DNA of 64,000 bases from Epiperipatus broadwayi (GCA_028023455.1 JAQFVV010000031.1:9164093-9228092), one strand, 5' to 3'; positions 36,575 to 50,220 are shown, counted from the first letter of the stretch. Made by a program: numbers and translations. The notes: a model not told the origin generated them from the sequence alone.

Positions 36575-39500
36575 TTTTTCAACGATGACTATCAAGTCAT
36601 CATCATCAAACGTTGCTGACGTAGGGCCATCTTCCGCTCCGTTAGGCTGGTCGGTGATCATATTCTCTTATTTAAATTTCTCAAGGAAGAAAGTACTTCC
36701 TTTCGTATTCATTAGTCAAAGGGCGTAAGACTTGTTGATGCAAGCCGCCATAGGGCTTCGATCATCGACTAGCGATCATCTTTAAATTTGACTCTCTGCC
36801 TCGTAATTCGTCAAGCACCGTTGCATTTTTGTTCGGTAAAACCCCTCCATGCTCATAATCCATGATGAAGGGATTTAAATTAAAGTCAAAAAATTTTCAA
36901 ATATATTTAGTTAAATCAGTTTCAAATCAAGATTAAAGTTATGCCCTAAATTAATCTTGCTCTTCATGAGTAGATTTTGAATGTGAAAATAAATATCACA
37001 TTCTGTCATAATAAAATTAGAGCAATCATTTCCTTATTAATGAATACCTTTATCTGCCTTTATATTTCTCATTGGGGGCATAGACATAGAATTCCATGTT
37101 GTGTAATACTTGTTGGCATATGATAAGGACCGCCACTCTTATTATAATTGTAAGATATCTTAAAGACTAGAGGTAGTTAATGTATTTTATATTTTATGAA
37201 ACAAAACAAATTATTCTTATTAAATACTTTCCAACATACTTGGTTTCTTAGTTCATCATTCTTTTTATAATTATTTAAATGTTAATACTCGCTGTCTGTG
37301 TTGGCAACCCGAACATACATATGATTTGATTTAAAAAGTATTCAAAGTAATTAATTATTAGATATTCGTGTCAGTGCAAGGGTCTCTAGTCCTCACCAAC
37401 CATTGAACTAGTTCTTGGCGCATAGCACTGTGCCGTCGATTTCTGCTATCTGAGCTGTTGAGTTGGGTTTGAATTCAGTTTGAACCACCTGAGTTTGAAT
37501 CCGACTTTGAGTTTGGGTTTGTTGATGTGTTGGCTTCTTTTTGACCGGTACAATATGTGTTAAATCACTAGAGAGTGAGAGGACATACATACAAGTTTTA
37601 AAACACTCCTTTATTATTGTACTTTCATAAGTTAAACATTTTTATTATAAAAAAATATTTAATAATTTTAAGTCGGAAATATTTAAATTTCTATTCCTTT
37701 TAAGTAATCGTGTATGTGTGTTCAAGATTTGCAAAAATACATTATTGATAAAAATATATTTTTCTTTATTTAATATTATGTAATTTATTTTTACACTGAA
37801 ATTTATAAATAAAAGAATATTCTAGATTTAATTTTAAAAGGGTAATTAATAAATTAAAATCCCTTAGCAAACAGATGAAATAGATTAAAACAATACTCTC
37901 TAGAACTTATTGCATTACCATTAAAAATAAACAATAAGTGCATTCAGGCTACTTAATGGACATCCAGCCTTACCAAGCAGAAACAGAGAATATTCAAGAA
38001 GGTCTTGCTAATATATAAATAGAGCCAAAATTTTAGCTGTCTCTGAGGTGTATCATTTTACCAAGTGTTGCAGAACTGAGCCATGTCAATTTAAATTTTG
38101 AAATATGAATCCGGAGTAGAGGGACTAAATTTTCTCCCCCTTTCTTCTTCCAAATCATTTTTATACTGCTATGCTAACCTACCATCTCCACTTATGGATT
38201 GCCTAATTTAAATGATGCCAGCCATTATTTTTCAAAGCTTTGTCTTGTTAACCGTGTTTTATTCATCTATAATTTTACATTTTTCATTCTGTACATATGT
38301 CAAGATATCAGGAAATGGAAGGTAAATCCTAATCATGCCACTAATATGAACTCTTTCAAAACTTTCATTTTAAAACCTAAATTATTTGTAATATAACTTT
38401 TTTATTTAAACATGACATTGTAATGCTAATTGTAACTATTCTACAATGTAATGACTTTTTCTGTTATAAAAATCTAATGCACAAATCTATAACTATTTTT
38501 TGATGCATTTCTTTAATGGGTCTCACAATTTCTATTTTTAATACTTTAAATGTGGCAAACTTTTATTTTTAATATTATAAATATCGTATGATTTAATTTA
38601 ATATGCTAATAGTTCAATCGAACAAACCAATCCTAAATTTTCTTATATTAGATATCCTGGATATTAAGGGATGTTAAATCGTAAATGTAAGCTTTCTTAC
38701 CTAAGTAAAAGTTCACTCGATTGAATAATATTTTTAAGTTATTGTATTTGCTTAGTGGCAGATTATTCACTGCTACATTTTACTGTGTCACTTTATTACC
38801 ATGTTTACGCTATTGATTTTATTGTCAAATTATATTTTAAAGTAAATATAATGACCTACCTTTGCTGTTTTTTTTATTATCTGGTCAATCATTTGCCCAT
38901 CTTGCCATCTAGGATGGTAATTAGTTTATGGAATTAATTACTGGTTAGTATATTAATATTGTTTAATGAAGAGAACAATATTCCCTCTTTTATTTGTGAC
39001 ATCCTAACTAATATTAAAGGTCATTTGCATACCTTTCGAGAGGGATCAAATTATTTCATATCATTGCACTATATTCTATTAAATTACAAGGGCCTTAATC
39101 CACATATCAGTGTTATTAAGAAGCTGATTTATTTTTATTATTAGCATTGCTTGGCTTAGATAACATTGTGAAATTTTCCTCTCTTTGCTTTGTCATACTT
39201 AAAATCCAGAGAAATGGGATTCTTTTACTTAATGGTATATCGGGTTTGGAAGCACTGACTCCAGGATATTGTCAGGTGATCGCTTAGGCTCAGGCCATGA
39301 TATTCTTATGCGATACCACCTTTTCAAATGCTGACCTGTCATGTGTACAGGCACATTTCATTTCTTATAAAATTGATGAAGCGTTCGTCCTAAAATGGAC
39401 TCAATCATTTCTAGCATTATTACTTTAGTCAGCACCACAATTCTTATTTAATATTTTTATATTTGCCCATTTTAAATCTGTAAGATGTAATGCCATAAGC

Positions 39501-40560
39501 TCTAAATCCATCTCATATTTTTGTTTATATTATAAGTTAGGTAATGTCATTTTAAAGCTTATTTAAGATACCCGCCTTCTCATTGAGACAATGTTGAGTG
39601 CACTAACAAATAATGCTAAATAAAGCTTTTCCAGTCAGAAAAGAATAGAATAAAATAAAATACAAATAACTTTTCTGTTTAAACATTTTAAGGTCTAATG
39701 ATTATTGAAGTGAATAATGTAAATTATAAAATATTTTTGTACGTGGTTCAAATAAACCATAATAAATTGATGTAACTTATATCTTATTTATCTATTTCTA
39801 TGGTCATTTATTTTTTATAAAAATAATAATATCATCGAAGTTATAATATGGTAAAAGTGGTATCTACTGTTAGCATATAAGCAACATCTTTTGACTATCT
39901 GTACATTTTTAATCACCTTATTTAATTGCAGATTTGTGTATGATTTAATTATTAACTTATGTGCTATTATTATGTACTTCCTTCAATATGCAAATCAATA
40001 TTCATAATCACTTGAAACCCATAAATTTTAGTAGTGTCATATATAAATAGATTTGCAACTGTTTGTTATATTAAATATATGTTTATTCATTTTTCTAATT
40101 AATATTAATAAATTATTAACTATATAATTATTACTTTAAGTCTGCTTTTCCTCATGATTTATGCATACACATCGTTAATTAGATTGCATTATATATAGCT
40201 GATTTCCACTGACCTTAGGCTAATTTCTAGATTTACTAATGAATTTTATAAAAAGCCTAATTATAATCTTAAGCTATTTTATTCTATTCAGTTTGGGGTT
40301 CGAAGCCTAGAAGTATTATAATTCTCTGTAGAAGTATTATAATTCTCTGTAGATCTCTTGTTTCTCCATTGTTGCTCCGAAATGGGTATAAATAAAATTT
40401 CATTTCTTATCATCAGAAATGTTGTTCGTAATGTTATAGACCTGGAAAATAGGCAATAGGGCAGAGTTCATGATTGTTCCTGACTTATGTATCTTGCACA
40501 TGATTGGATTCGAGATACTTTTGTGCCTAGATGCTGGCTTTTCTTAGATGAACATACAAT
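36575..40560. other. No gene seen
   Basis: About 4 kb without a recognisable gene. Frames at 37408-37590 (minus; Gln/Thr-rich), 38199-38396, 38755-38937 and 38959-39144 (plus) have no domains or matching neighbours. A 22-bp tandem duplication (AGAAGTATTATAATTCTCTG unit) lies at about 40311-40354. Confidence 0.5.
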
Positions 40561-40573
40561 TCTGTCTGGTACA

Positions 40574-40605
<32 letters not shown>

Positions 40606-40627
40606 ATGTGTCCAAATATCTGGTACA

Positions 40628-40659
<32 letters not shown>

Positions 40660-40675
40660 TTGTGTCCAAATATCC
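40560..40675. repeat. Tandem duplication of a (TA)n(TG)n unit
   Basis: A ~56-bp unit beginning TCTGGTACAATATA and ending GTGTCCAAATATC occurs twice in direct order, each copy with its own (TA)n(TG)n core. Confidence 0.9.
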
Positions 40676-40831
40676 TAAAATTATGTTTTGAAAGTTGGCT
40701 GCCTATCTAATCTTTATACTTGTTATTCCAAAATATCAGTTACTTATTATTATTTTTTTTATAAGGATTGGGCATCACTTTACAATATATATATATATAT
40801 ATATTTCAATGTTTTCACAGTTATGTCGTTA

Positions 40832-41030
40832 AATAGAGTAGTTTTTGAGTTAAACCATATATTATTTTGTATTACTTTCCAACGTTTCATCAAAATAATG
40901 TCTGTCATTGACAAAGTTAACTTTTAAAAACTTTAAATTATTCATCTTGACAATGGCAAGCTTTATTTTATCAAAACATTGAGAATTTATACAAAATAAT
41001 GCATGGTTTAACACAAAAACTACTTTATTT
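40832..41030. mobile_element. Small palindrome with PLE-like termini
   Basis: The arms at about 40832-40914 and 40950-41030 are diverged reverse complements. Landmarks are GTTAAACCAT / ATGGTTTAAC and ATTTTGTAT / ATACAAAAT. The left arm on minus contains GATGAAACGTTGG, shared with the 9495-10906 element; the right arm has ATCAAAACATTG instead. Confidence 0.6.
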
Positions 41031-41428
41031 ATATACATAATACAAATAAAATTTCATTTAATTAAAAACTATTATAATAACAATAAAAAATAATAAATAT
41101 AATGACATTTATCTATTATATACAGTCATTCAATCCAAAAAAGTACTTTCAGTTAATTCCTTAACTCTCCAAAACTGCTATTAAATTCAAAAACCCGAAG
41201 CAGTCATTAAATCATTATTATTTTTACTTTTCATGTGCTTATATAACAATTCAGGCTCCTTCAATCTTTTGTCAATACAGCACTTCGATTTATTTATATA
41301 TGATGACATACATCAGCAAAAAAATTAATACACAACATTAATTTTTGCTTCACAGGTAAGATATTTTTAAGAATTATTTACTAACTTATTAATATTATTT
41401 ATAACTCCAAATGAAACATTCAACACAT

Positions 41429-41432
<4 letters not shown>

Positions 41433-41512
<80 letters not shown>
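41433..41512. repeat. (TA)n microsatellite
   Basis: About 40 TA units. A shorter tract follows at 41803-41828. Confidence 0.95.
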
Positions 41513-41514
<2 letters not shown>

Positions 41515-42039
41515 TTAATACTTTATGTCAATTCAAAAAGAGTTATAATGATTTAAAGGAGATGAAGAGAGAAATCATAATAAAAGAAAAATTAAGAATG
41601 CAATTTTAATAAATAGAAAGAAAATGAATATAATCAATAGACAATCTGTTAACAGTTAAAATTAGAGATTCATGAAATTTGAGTTAATGACATTTGCTTC
41701 TGTTTTATGTTTTTTGAATTTAACAGCTGTTAAGGAAGGCTAAGAAATTAATTGAATGTATTTTTGTAGATTGAAAAACTGTATATAATAGTTAATTAGT
41801 GTTATATATATATATATATATATATATAGGATTTCCATTTGACAAATAAGCTAAATGCTGTTAATAAATATTTTAGTATCACTTTACTTGCGATATTGTT
41901 GAAATTTTTATTAATAGCATTAGTTAAACCAAAAATTACATAATTATAAATAACTATTATTTATGTTTATGTAATTAAAAATATATAACAATAAACATAG
42001 TTTAGCCTAAAGCTAAACTAACCAATAAAATAAAAATTA

Positions 42040-42540
42040 ACCCAAATTTACCATTAAATCAAACTAGCCAAAGAATATGAACTCTAAAATCCAAACTCTA
42101 AAACACAACCAATGTGTTCACTGCTACAAGCAGACTTATCAAGTGTAAAGGTTTAAAAGACAACAATAAATTTATAATAAATATTACCCCCAATTCTATT
42201 TACACCCTACACACCTTTAATATTTAAAGAGCTTTTAAACAAGTTACTTGCTTCACAATCATAAATTTTTAATAATAAAGATTCTTTAACACTTTTTTAT
42301 TTCATTTCTTTCAAAGAAAACAACTATGCCTCATCAAAAATAAGTGTGACCTTCATGGATATAGGAAACAAACTGGGATTTTTATTTCTAATACTATTTT
42401 ATTCACCTTTATTCTTTTATTTAAGCTCAAACTATTCTGGCCTATATAATAATATACACTATGCCTGGAATTGTCTATCAAAAAATTCCTTTATATTATT
42501 TAATAAATTTTTCTAAGTAACACCCCTTTTTCAAGCAATT
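42040..42540 (-). pseudogene. Penelope-like 3' region, reverse copy of a head-to-head pair
   Basis: Reads on minus as the PLE endonuclease C-terminal region and following UTR; it matches 15780-16330. No open frame. Confidence 0.65.
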
Positions 42541-42569
42541 TTTTTTTAATGGTTATTTGTTTGAAAATA

Positions 42570-42980
42570 AGAAAATTGCTTGGAAAGTGGGTATTACTTT
42601 ACATAATTTATTAATTAACATAAAGGAAAATTTTGATAGAAAGACTATTCCTGGAATAGTGTAGTTTGAACTTAAATGAAAAGTAAAGATACATAATGGT
42701 AGGGATAGAAATAAATATCTCTGTTCTGTTTTAATATCCATAAAAAATATACAGGTCTTGCTATTAATTTTGATTAGGCTAAGGTTGTCTTTTTGAAAGA
42801 AATTAAATAAAAAGAACTAAAGCTTCTTCATTAATAAAAAAAATGTATGATTCTGAAGCAATTAACTTGTTTAAAAGTTCTTCTAATCTTAAGGATGTGT
42901 TGGATGTAAGTGGAATTGTGGGGTATATTTAGTATAAATCCATTATGTTACATTCCTTTACACTTGCGAAATCTGTTTGT
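42570..42980 (+). pseudogene. Penelope-like 3' region, forward copy of a head-to-head pair
   Basis: Inverted partner of 42040-42540 across a ~30-bp junction (TTGCTTGGAAAG versus its complement). Translated blocks resemble the end of the GIY-YIG region (AKVVFF-, INLFKSSSNLK-like), with stops. Confidence 0.65.
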
Positions 42981-43074
42981 AATGGTGAAAAAGACCAGGA
43001 TGAAGATGCAATAATTGTATTTTATGAACATACCACTGAATAAAAAAATTAAAAAAATATTTTAAAAAGTATTT

Positions 43075-43174
43075 GTTAGCCGAGAGGTATCGCAGCCGCC
43101 ATGCAAGCAAATAGTTGGTTGCAGACGGTTGTGGGTTCGCATCCCGGCCGATGCTATGACATATGAAAAAAAAA
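43075..43174 (+). mobile_element. tRNA-derived SINE, copy 2
   Basis: Same element as at 30341 with a few substitutions (GTTAGCCGAGAGGTATCGC start, GGTTCGCATCC B box, poly-A end). It is about 10 bp shorter at the 5' end. Target duplication AAAAAGTATTT lies at 43064-43074 and 43175-43185. Confidence 0.9.
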
Positions 43175-43559
43175 AAAAAGTATTTTTTTAAATGATGCTT
43201 TTATGTAAAAAGCTTAAGAAAAAGTAAAAAAAAATAAACTAATTCAATTAAAGGAACGTCTGTCACTTCAAATCGGCACTTGAGGTGTTTTTTTTTTTTT
43301 TATGGCCTCAAAATGCTTTTATAAAATGACAAATTTGTTTAGATGGATTACTTTGTTATATTTTTACTTTAAAAAAAAAAAATTAATATTTTTTATTTAT
43401 AAAGAAAACATAATTTCCATTTAAATAAAATAATTTTCTTCATGTGTCTTGTTTAATCACCTTTGTTCCTGTGTAATGTTATCAATATTTCATTGCAGCC
43501 ATTTTTCTATAAATGTTAATAATATTATTTTATAAAGCGCAGTCGATATTGAAATAACT

Positions 43560-43719
43560 GAGACAGTGCAAATCTCTCAAGCACTTATGACTGCAAACAG
43601 CCAATCAAATCTTAAGCACTGGGACAGAGAATTTTAATAAGAAGAGAGTGCCCCAGTGCTTAAGATTTGATTGGCTGTTTGTTTGTAGTCATAAGTGCTT
43701 GAGAGATTTGCACTCTCTC
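43560..43719. mobile_element. 160-bp hairpin MITE-like element
   Basis: Arms of about 65-69 bp at 43560-43623 and 43651-43719 (GAGACAGTGCAAATCTCTCA outer end; CAGTGCTTAAGATTTGATTGG inner part, stated here in reverse-arm form as CAGTGCTTAAGATT) surround a ~27-bp loop. One arm has a short extra TTTG. No coding capacity. Confidence 0.75.
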
Positions 43720-44984
43720 AATTATAAATGTTAAACATATATATATATATATATATTATTTTAATTAATTTAATTAATTAAGTATGAGTTAAATCAATAT
43801 TAACAACATTTTATTCTACAAATGTAATGTCTCTGTCAAATAAAAAAGTAATATTAAGTAAGAATTTTAATCAATGTTAACAAAATTTTATTCTACAAAC
43901 ATAATCTTTCCATTAACTCAATTGCTAATTCAAAAATGTAGAAAGCATTTAAAATATTCTTTGCTAATTACTTTGATCTAAGAACTTAAGAATAATCATT
44001 TTGACTTGAGAATTATCATTCTTATAAGAACTTATTTACAGTAAGGAAGATTGGTGCTTGTATTGAATTTGTAGTTAATTATATTTGGGCATTTACATAT
44101 TATATTTTGTTACACACATTTATGGTATGAAGATTTTGTAATTTAAGTAGTATCATTATGGATGGAAATTTATTATTTATTAATATGTATGTTTATAGGT
44201 GTGTTGTACATCTGTTTGAAATAAATTTTGTCTAAACTTCTTATATGTGCACTATGCAGATACTTATGTCATACTTAGTGGTTCAAAGTATGATGTAGAG
44301 AATTTACTTAATATTCTGAAGACAATTTAGTTTAGGAAATTCAATTCAAAAATTCATGAGAAATGACGGAAGAAAATATTTAGATACTTTTAGTTTAGAT
44401 ATTTATTGGAAAATTTAAATAAATTTAAATATTTTAGTAACTTTATAAATACAAAATTGATAGGCTCCATTTCATTTAACAAATAAAAAAATAAAATATT
44501 TATTCATACTGATGTAACAAGTAAATTGATAAAAGAAATTATAGACTAAAATTTTAATAACTTTTTACAAGATTTTTAGCAAGATAATAATAACTAATTT
44601 ATTGAGATACTCAAATCAATCAAACTGCATGTAAAAGTTGTGTTAATATAGTGCATTGTATTCAAGTATTAAAAAAGAATATAGAAAATACTAAATAATG
44701 TGAGTGAACATCATACTTTGGATTAGCAGATTATGAAAATTCATTTGACTGTCGAAGCATTTCTTCAGTAATAAAAAGCTTTGGATCATCATATATATAA
44801 AGCTGGGATTTCATAATATTCAGAATTTTAGTAGTTAATACAACAGCAGTGATTACATTACATGGTAAAGCCAAAAATATTACCATTGAAACAAATATAT
44901 AATAGAGCAATTTCAAACCTTCAAACTTATTCTGGTAATTTTACAATAAGTATTTACTAAATTTATATGAGAGCTAAAGAGAAC

Positions 44985-45120
44985 ATGAAGATTATTTAGA
45001 TCATATACATTTTATTGATGATATGATTGTTTTTGCAAATAATGTTAGAGAACTTCAATTAAATGTTTAAAAACTATTGATAGAAGCAAAAAAAAAGAAT
45101 GGAACATAAATGCTAAAAGA
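44985..45120 (+). pseudogene. LINE RT fragment (FADD box)
   Basis: Reads LDHIHFIDDMIVFANNVREL, equivalent to 'LxHLxFADDIVxFANNxxEL' with F-I-D-D in place of F-A-D-D. It is a short remnant of the RTE-like family, directly upstream of a PLE remnant. Confidence 0.6.
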
Positions 45121-45124
45121 ACTA

Positions 45125-45300
45125 AATTAAACCTTCAATAGATTTTTTTAGCTTTCTATATCCATAAAAAGATACAGGTGACACTATTAATTTTGAAGAG
45201 ACTATGGTTGTCTTCTTTGAGAGAAATGAAATAAAGAGAATTAAAGAATCTTTATTACTAAAAAGTTATGATTCTGAAACAGTTAACTAAATAATTTTGA
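45125..45300 (+). pseudogene. Penelope-like endonuclease C-terminal fragment
   Basis: Matches the same segment of the PLE copies at 15950-16170 and 42740-42870 (shared TTTCTATATCCATAAAA-, GGTTGTCTT- and GATTCTGAAAC-like blocks). It is joined directly to the next PLE remnant. Confidence 0.6.
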
Positions 45301-46411
45301 AAGTCAAGTATTATGTGCAGCTACTAAAAAACCTTCTATTTGGCTTAGATATGTGGATGATACATTTGTCATATGGCCTCATGGCATTGATGCCTTAAAT
45401 TCTTTTCTTGTTTTATAAATAATTGGTATCCAAATATTAAATTTACTATGAAAGTGGAAAATAACAGATCACTTTCTTTTCTAGACGTTTTAATTGCAAG
45501 AAAATATGATGAAACATTATCAATATCAGTTTACAGAAAATTCACTAATACAAACAGATATCTTAATTTTAATTTTCATCATCATCCTGCATAATTTTTT
45601 TCTGTAGCAAAAAATATTTTGACTAAAGCTTATAATTTATTTGATAAATAACATCTTACTCAAGAAATAGAACTTACAAAAAATATTCTACTTTTTAATA
45701 ATTATAATAAAAACATCATATGTAAGGCTTTACATAACATTAATACTAACAAGAAAAAAAGGGATAGAATTGACAATTCCTCTTTTAATAGAGTAATTTT
45801 ACCTTATATTAAAGGGGTTACTGATAAAATCAGTAGAAGACTATCTTGTTTAAATATAAAGACTATTTTTTCTACTGGCAAAAAAAATGGTGATTTTTTT
45901 ATATAAATGTAAAGACAAAATATTTTTGGAACACCAAAAAGTTTATGAAATTCCGTGTTTGCAGTGCTCAAGAAGCTATGTGTGTCAGTCTAACAGACAA
46001 ATAAATTTCAGAATTAAGAAACATAGAAATGCTTTTATTCAAAAAATTAGCATATCAGTTTTTACTTCCCATTTTTTAGAAATTGGTCACAAACCAGATT
46101 TTGACAATACACAAATAATTACTAATTTGGAAAGATATGATTTAAGAACCATGAGAGAGTCAATTGAAATATTAAAGAGACCTATTGGTTTAAATAGGGC
46201 TGATGAAGCACAACATATTCCAGCTATGTGGAAACCTCTCATTTTATCTAATATTAACTTAAAATCAATAGGTGAAAAAACTGACGGAAATAAACATTTT
46301 GATAAGCCACATATTGTGAATGCTGAACTACTTCAAGTTAAATCTCATTTGTCATCTCACACTAAGTCATGTTATTATTTGAGATCTAACAATTTTTCTT
46401 TCAAGTGTTAA
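45301..46411 (+). pseudogene. Penelope-like element, RT C-terminal half and GIY-YIG endonuclease
   Basis: The RT part (45320-45890) reads KPSIWLRYVDDTFVIWPHG, then after a frame break PNIKFTMKVENN and LSFLDVLIARKYD, the hallmark order of Penelope RTs, with further stops at about 45590 and 45650. The endonuclease part is an open 174-codon frame (45887-46411). It starts VYEIPCLQCSRSYVCQSNRQ and continues INFRIKKH. The usual YxGQT reads YVCQS, so a conserved glycine is lost. Two Cys and GHKPDFDNTQI follow, and the tail contains MWKPLI. The RT and endonuclease frames are shifted relative to each other, so the element is dead. This is not a host GIY-YIG gene. Confidence 0.85.
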
Positions 46412-46480
46412 CCTTGATAATGGTGGTTGCTAGTCTGTCAAAATATCAGATTGTAATGCAAAATAATACACAGTTTATTC
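46412..46480 (+). other. PLE terminal motif, degenerate hammerhead-like
   Basis: CTTGATAATGGTGGTTGCTAG then GTCAAAATATC, directly after the endonuclease stop. It matches the minus-strand motif at 25565-25620, which shows the motif belongs to the PLE 3' end. The second core half is CAAAA here, so it is not a functional ribozyme. Confidence 0.45.
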
Positions 46481-46486
46481 CCAAAA

Positions 46487-46489
<3 letters not shown>

Positions 46490-46563
<74 letters not shown>
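46490..46563. repeat. (TA)n microsatellite
   Basis: About 37 TA units at the end of the PLE remnant. Confidence 0.95.
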
Positions 46564-46568
<5 letters not shown>

Positions 46569-46839
46569 ACAAATCGATGTCTGTATTTCTTTGAAATAAT
46601 ATATGTAAATTTATAAATAAATATTAGAAAATACAGTACTTAAAAGTTTATAAAAATATATCTATAACCCATCATTTAGAAGTGCTTTATATACATTGTA
46701 CCCTCATTTTTAGTTCCATATAATAATAGGTAAAATATATGACTAGCTCCGATAAAATAATTATGGTCGGTTAAAATACATATATACAATAATGCATATA
46801 TCCTATGATAATATCTACTATTTAACTAGCTCTAACTGA

Positions 46840-49800
46840 TTAATAAATAATAAATGGTTCAGTTTATAAAAAATTAAATAAATGAAATATTAGTAAATCA
46901 TGAGACAATGAAGTGAAAAAATACAAGCAGTAAAGAATTATATTAACCTAATATCCCACAGAATACAATCTCAATGGCATAAGAACACTATCCCCACTAT
47001 TATTTTCAATAATAATAATGTCAAAGCATTCTTAAGACTTTAGAATAATAACAATCAATTTAATATAATATCGCTAAATAAATTCTAATCTTTTTATTAA
47101 ATAATATAATCATAATTATCTCAGGTTCTTTAAAATAACTTTAATCAATTTATAATCTCCTGTAGTCAAGTATGATAAGGGATTTTGTATCATTCTCAAC
47201 TACACCTAACTAATAATAATAATAATAAATAAATAATAATCTTATTCCTCATTAAATAATTATTAATCTTATCCACTGCTCAATATTATGGTAACTAATA
47301 ATAATGATAACAACAATAAATAATATAATTCTTTTAATTCTCATGTGGCATCTTAAATAGAATATATGACATAATCTGATATCATCTGAATATATGTGGC
47401 AACAAACAATATTAAAATGTATGCAATAAATGGCGCAACTAATTATGACCATAATAATAATATTAATGCAAAACTAAATTTCTCAAATATATTATATTCT
47501 GAATTAGTGTGATTTTTTAAAATAAATAATTATATCTGTATTGTGCAAATATTATGTTTATTTTAGTATCTGGCAATCGTGTATTTGTGATGGTGAATAA
47601 ATCAACAAAACACAATGTTTTATAAAAACAAGTTTAACAAATTTTATTATCCTATACATTTCACAAAAAAAAATATACACTATTTACAATCGTGTTTAAT
47701 AAAACCAAACAAATATCAAGCTAATTTTAGATAAACTGGGTTACATCTTTCCATATCATCAAAAAATAATAAATCAACAAGTAAATAAGCCTTTACTCCG
47801 ACTTATATACTTTTTATGGCACATTTATTTAAAATATAATACTAATTTAAGAATACTCTTATAGTTTAATAAAAACATATCCATTAATTAACATAGCTAG
47901 ATCATATGACTTTTGTAAGTGTACACGAAAAATATAAACTATGAAATACTTAAATAATACTCATTTTTAAAATATGTTCAAGTATTTTTACAATAAATGA
48001 ACTAAATATTATTCGATAAATAAAATTGACTTCAATAAAATAATATTACTGGCGTTCTTTTACATATTTTGCTTGGTACTACTCTCTAAATAAAAATTCT
48101 CATATGTATGTTTCATGTATGTTTAAAATACAAAATAATATTCATAAAATACAAGCATTCATTCCATCTTGTGTTGTTCATTTTGGATATTTTATTTTTA
48201 AAAAAATATGCATTAACATGTGCAATCAAAATATCAAAATTATTCAAAAATATCATAAATAATTATCATCTCTTTTATGTTTTTTTAAAAAATAGTTTAA
48301 TAAAAATATGTAAAATATCTATGATTTTTTATTATTCACTGTTAGCAATTATATTCAATCTTAAGAAAAACCTATATCATTTTCTTTCAAAATAACGATA
48401 TACTACAGTTCAAAATTATTCATTCATTATTTTCTTTCATAAAATACAATGCTATACGATGCAAGAACTGTTGAAATTAAGATAGTGATCTAATGCATAG
48501 GCATGAAAAACTAACTAGAGTAAAGACTCAATAGTATACACTATATTGGATAATCTACATGGACATAATGTGAACGAACAGGTATGACTTCTCTAACAAA
48601 CTCAAATATAATAATAATGTACAGGCTATTTATTCAACACTCACTCGAACATTTTAAAATACAAAATATCAAGAAAAACACTGTCCATGGAAAATGTATA
48701 CAAGACACAAGGCTACATTATCTGTACTTGCATAAACTACTAATATAACAATATGGGTTACTTTCCCATTTTCTCAATAGATCCTACATATAAGCAACCA
48801 AAGATTTCTTTACATAATCCCTAAGTCACTACCGTAAAACTTCACAATAGATTGAACAACTTACATTGCAAAATTAACTAGCATTACTCTAAATAATAAA
48901 CAAAATTCACATATGGCTTTAACAATCTAAAACTACTTCAAGAAAAGGTTTATTCACTTTTAAAAAACAGCAATAAAAATACAAGTGATTTCGTTTTAAT
49001 ATGTTAAAATCAATATTTAAAAATATTTGCAAAAATAAGGTTCATCCATTAAATACTCATATAAAAATTATGAGTATCAATAAATTATATTACATTGGTA
49101 ATATAAAAGAAAAAAGTATACAAGTTTTATGTGTAATAAATACACACACACACACACGTTCATATTTTCATATGACAAAGCAATATCATAAAAATATTTC
49201 AAGCAATTCTAGTAAATGACAATAAAATATACATAATATAATATTAATATATTTTATAAAGTTTACCTAGTGACACTTAACTTGTCAGTCACTTGAATAG
49301 ATGTTTTTGGCTCCAATATTTATCATAAGAAAACATATCTAATACTAACAGACATCCAACATAACACTATCACACCTTAAAATGTTTACAAAAAACTTTA
49401 CAAAAAAATTAAAGTATTCTTTAAAATATTAATTATGTTAGATTAAATAAAATTATTTAAAGTGTATCTTTTTCTACCCTAACATTAATAAAACAATACT
49501 ACAATTTGTATGTGAAATAAAAATAAAATCTATAGTTGCTAAAAACTCCAACTCTTCATAAAGTTCAATTTTAAAAGTTTTTTTCCTTCCTTCTAATATT
49601 TTCATAGAAGTGCTCCCCCAGTGCTTGTTGCTAAGATGACCACTACTGTTCAAAAGATTTAAAACCAAAACTTTTCTCCTCCCTGGCCTGTTTGCTCATG
49701 AATAAAAAAATAAAAAAATGTAGTCGACTTTTGAAATCCAAAAATATTTTAAAGAATAATCATTAATCCTGTTGTGACAGTATATAAATTACAGTCCATT

Positions 49801-49930
49801 GTCTGCAGTTTCAGAGAATAACAATTATTAAAGTGATCACTTGAAAAATATTTCAAAAACAATCTCCAGAGTTTTTTCCTTTTACTGTGATCCTATTGGC
49901 TTTAGATGCATCATTCTCAGCTATTATAAA
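46840..49930 (+). repeat. ~3-kb diverged block E1 (inverted partner of E2)
   Basis: Reads as a diverged copy of the reverse complement of 55840-59000. Shared landmarks in order: GGTTCAGTTT, CATGAGAC, AATATCCCACAG, CATAAGAACA, ATGTGGCAAC, TTTATTAT near 47645, AACACTGTCCA, AAGTCACT, and a CTCCCCCA-to-GATGCATC segment at 49610-49910. There are many indels. No coding frame is common to both, so function and origin are unknown. Confidence 0.6.
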
Positions 49931-50220
49931 TCTATACGTATTTTTACAGAAAATACACATTTTTATACACCTGGCTCTCATTTTATGCGGATTATTTTAA
50001 TGCAATTTTGAAGTTATGCGATTCATGTTTCTTCTTAATATCTTTTATATTTCACTATATTTATTAGATATCAAGAAATTTAAATTAATAACTTATTTTC
50101 ATTTGAAATACTTTTTTTTTCCAAAAATATAACATTATATTAGCAGCTAATGTGAATATGGTCTGAAGCTGTATTTAGAATATTAGCTTCTATGTAAATA
50201 ACCTATTTATACTAATTGGG

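Noticed and set aside
36531-36728. Frame crossing the N run
   Set aside because: It depends on unknown bases; the two sides need not be in frame.
37395-37470. TGGCGC-type primer-binding-site-like sequence suggesting an LTR
   Set aside because: Not preceded by a CA-ended LTR, and no matching direct repeat was found in the window.
45887-46411. Possible host GIY-YIG nuclease gene
   Set aside because: Directly preceded by a Penelope RT remnant in the right order and followed by the PLE end motif, so it belongs to the mobile element.
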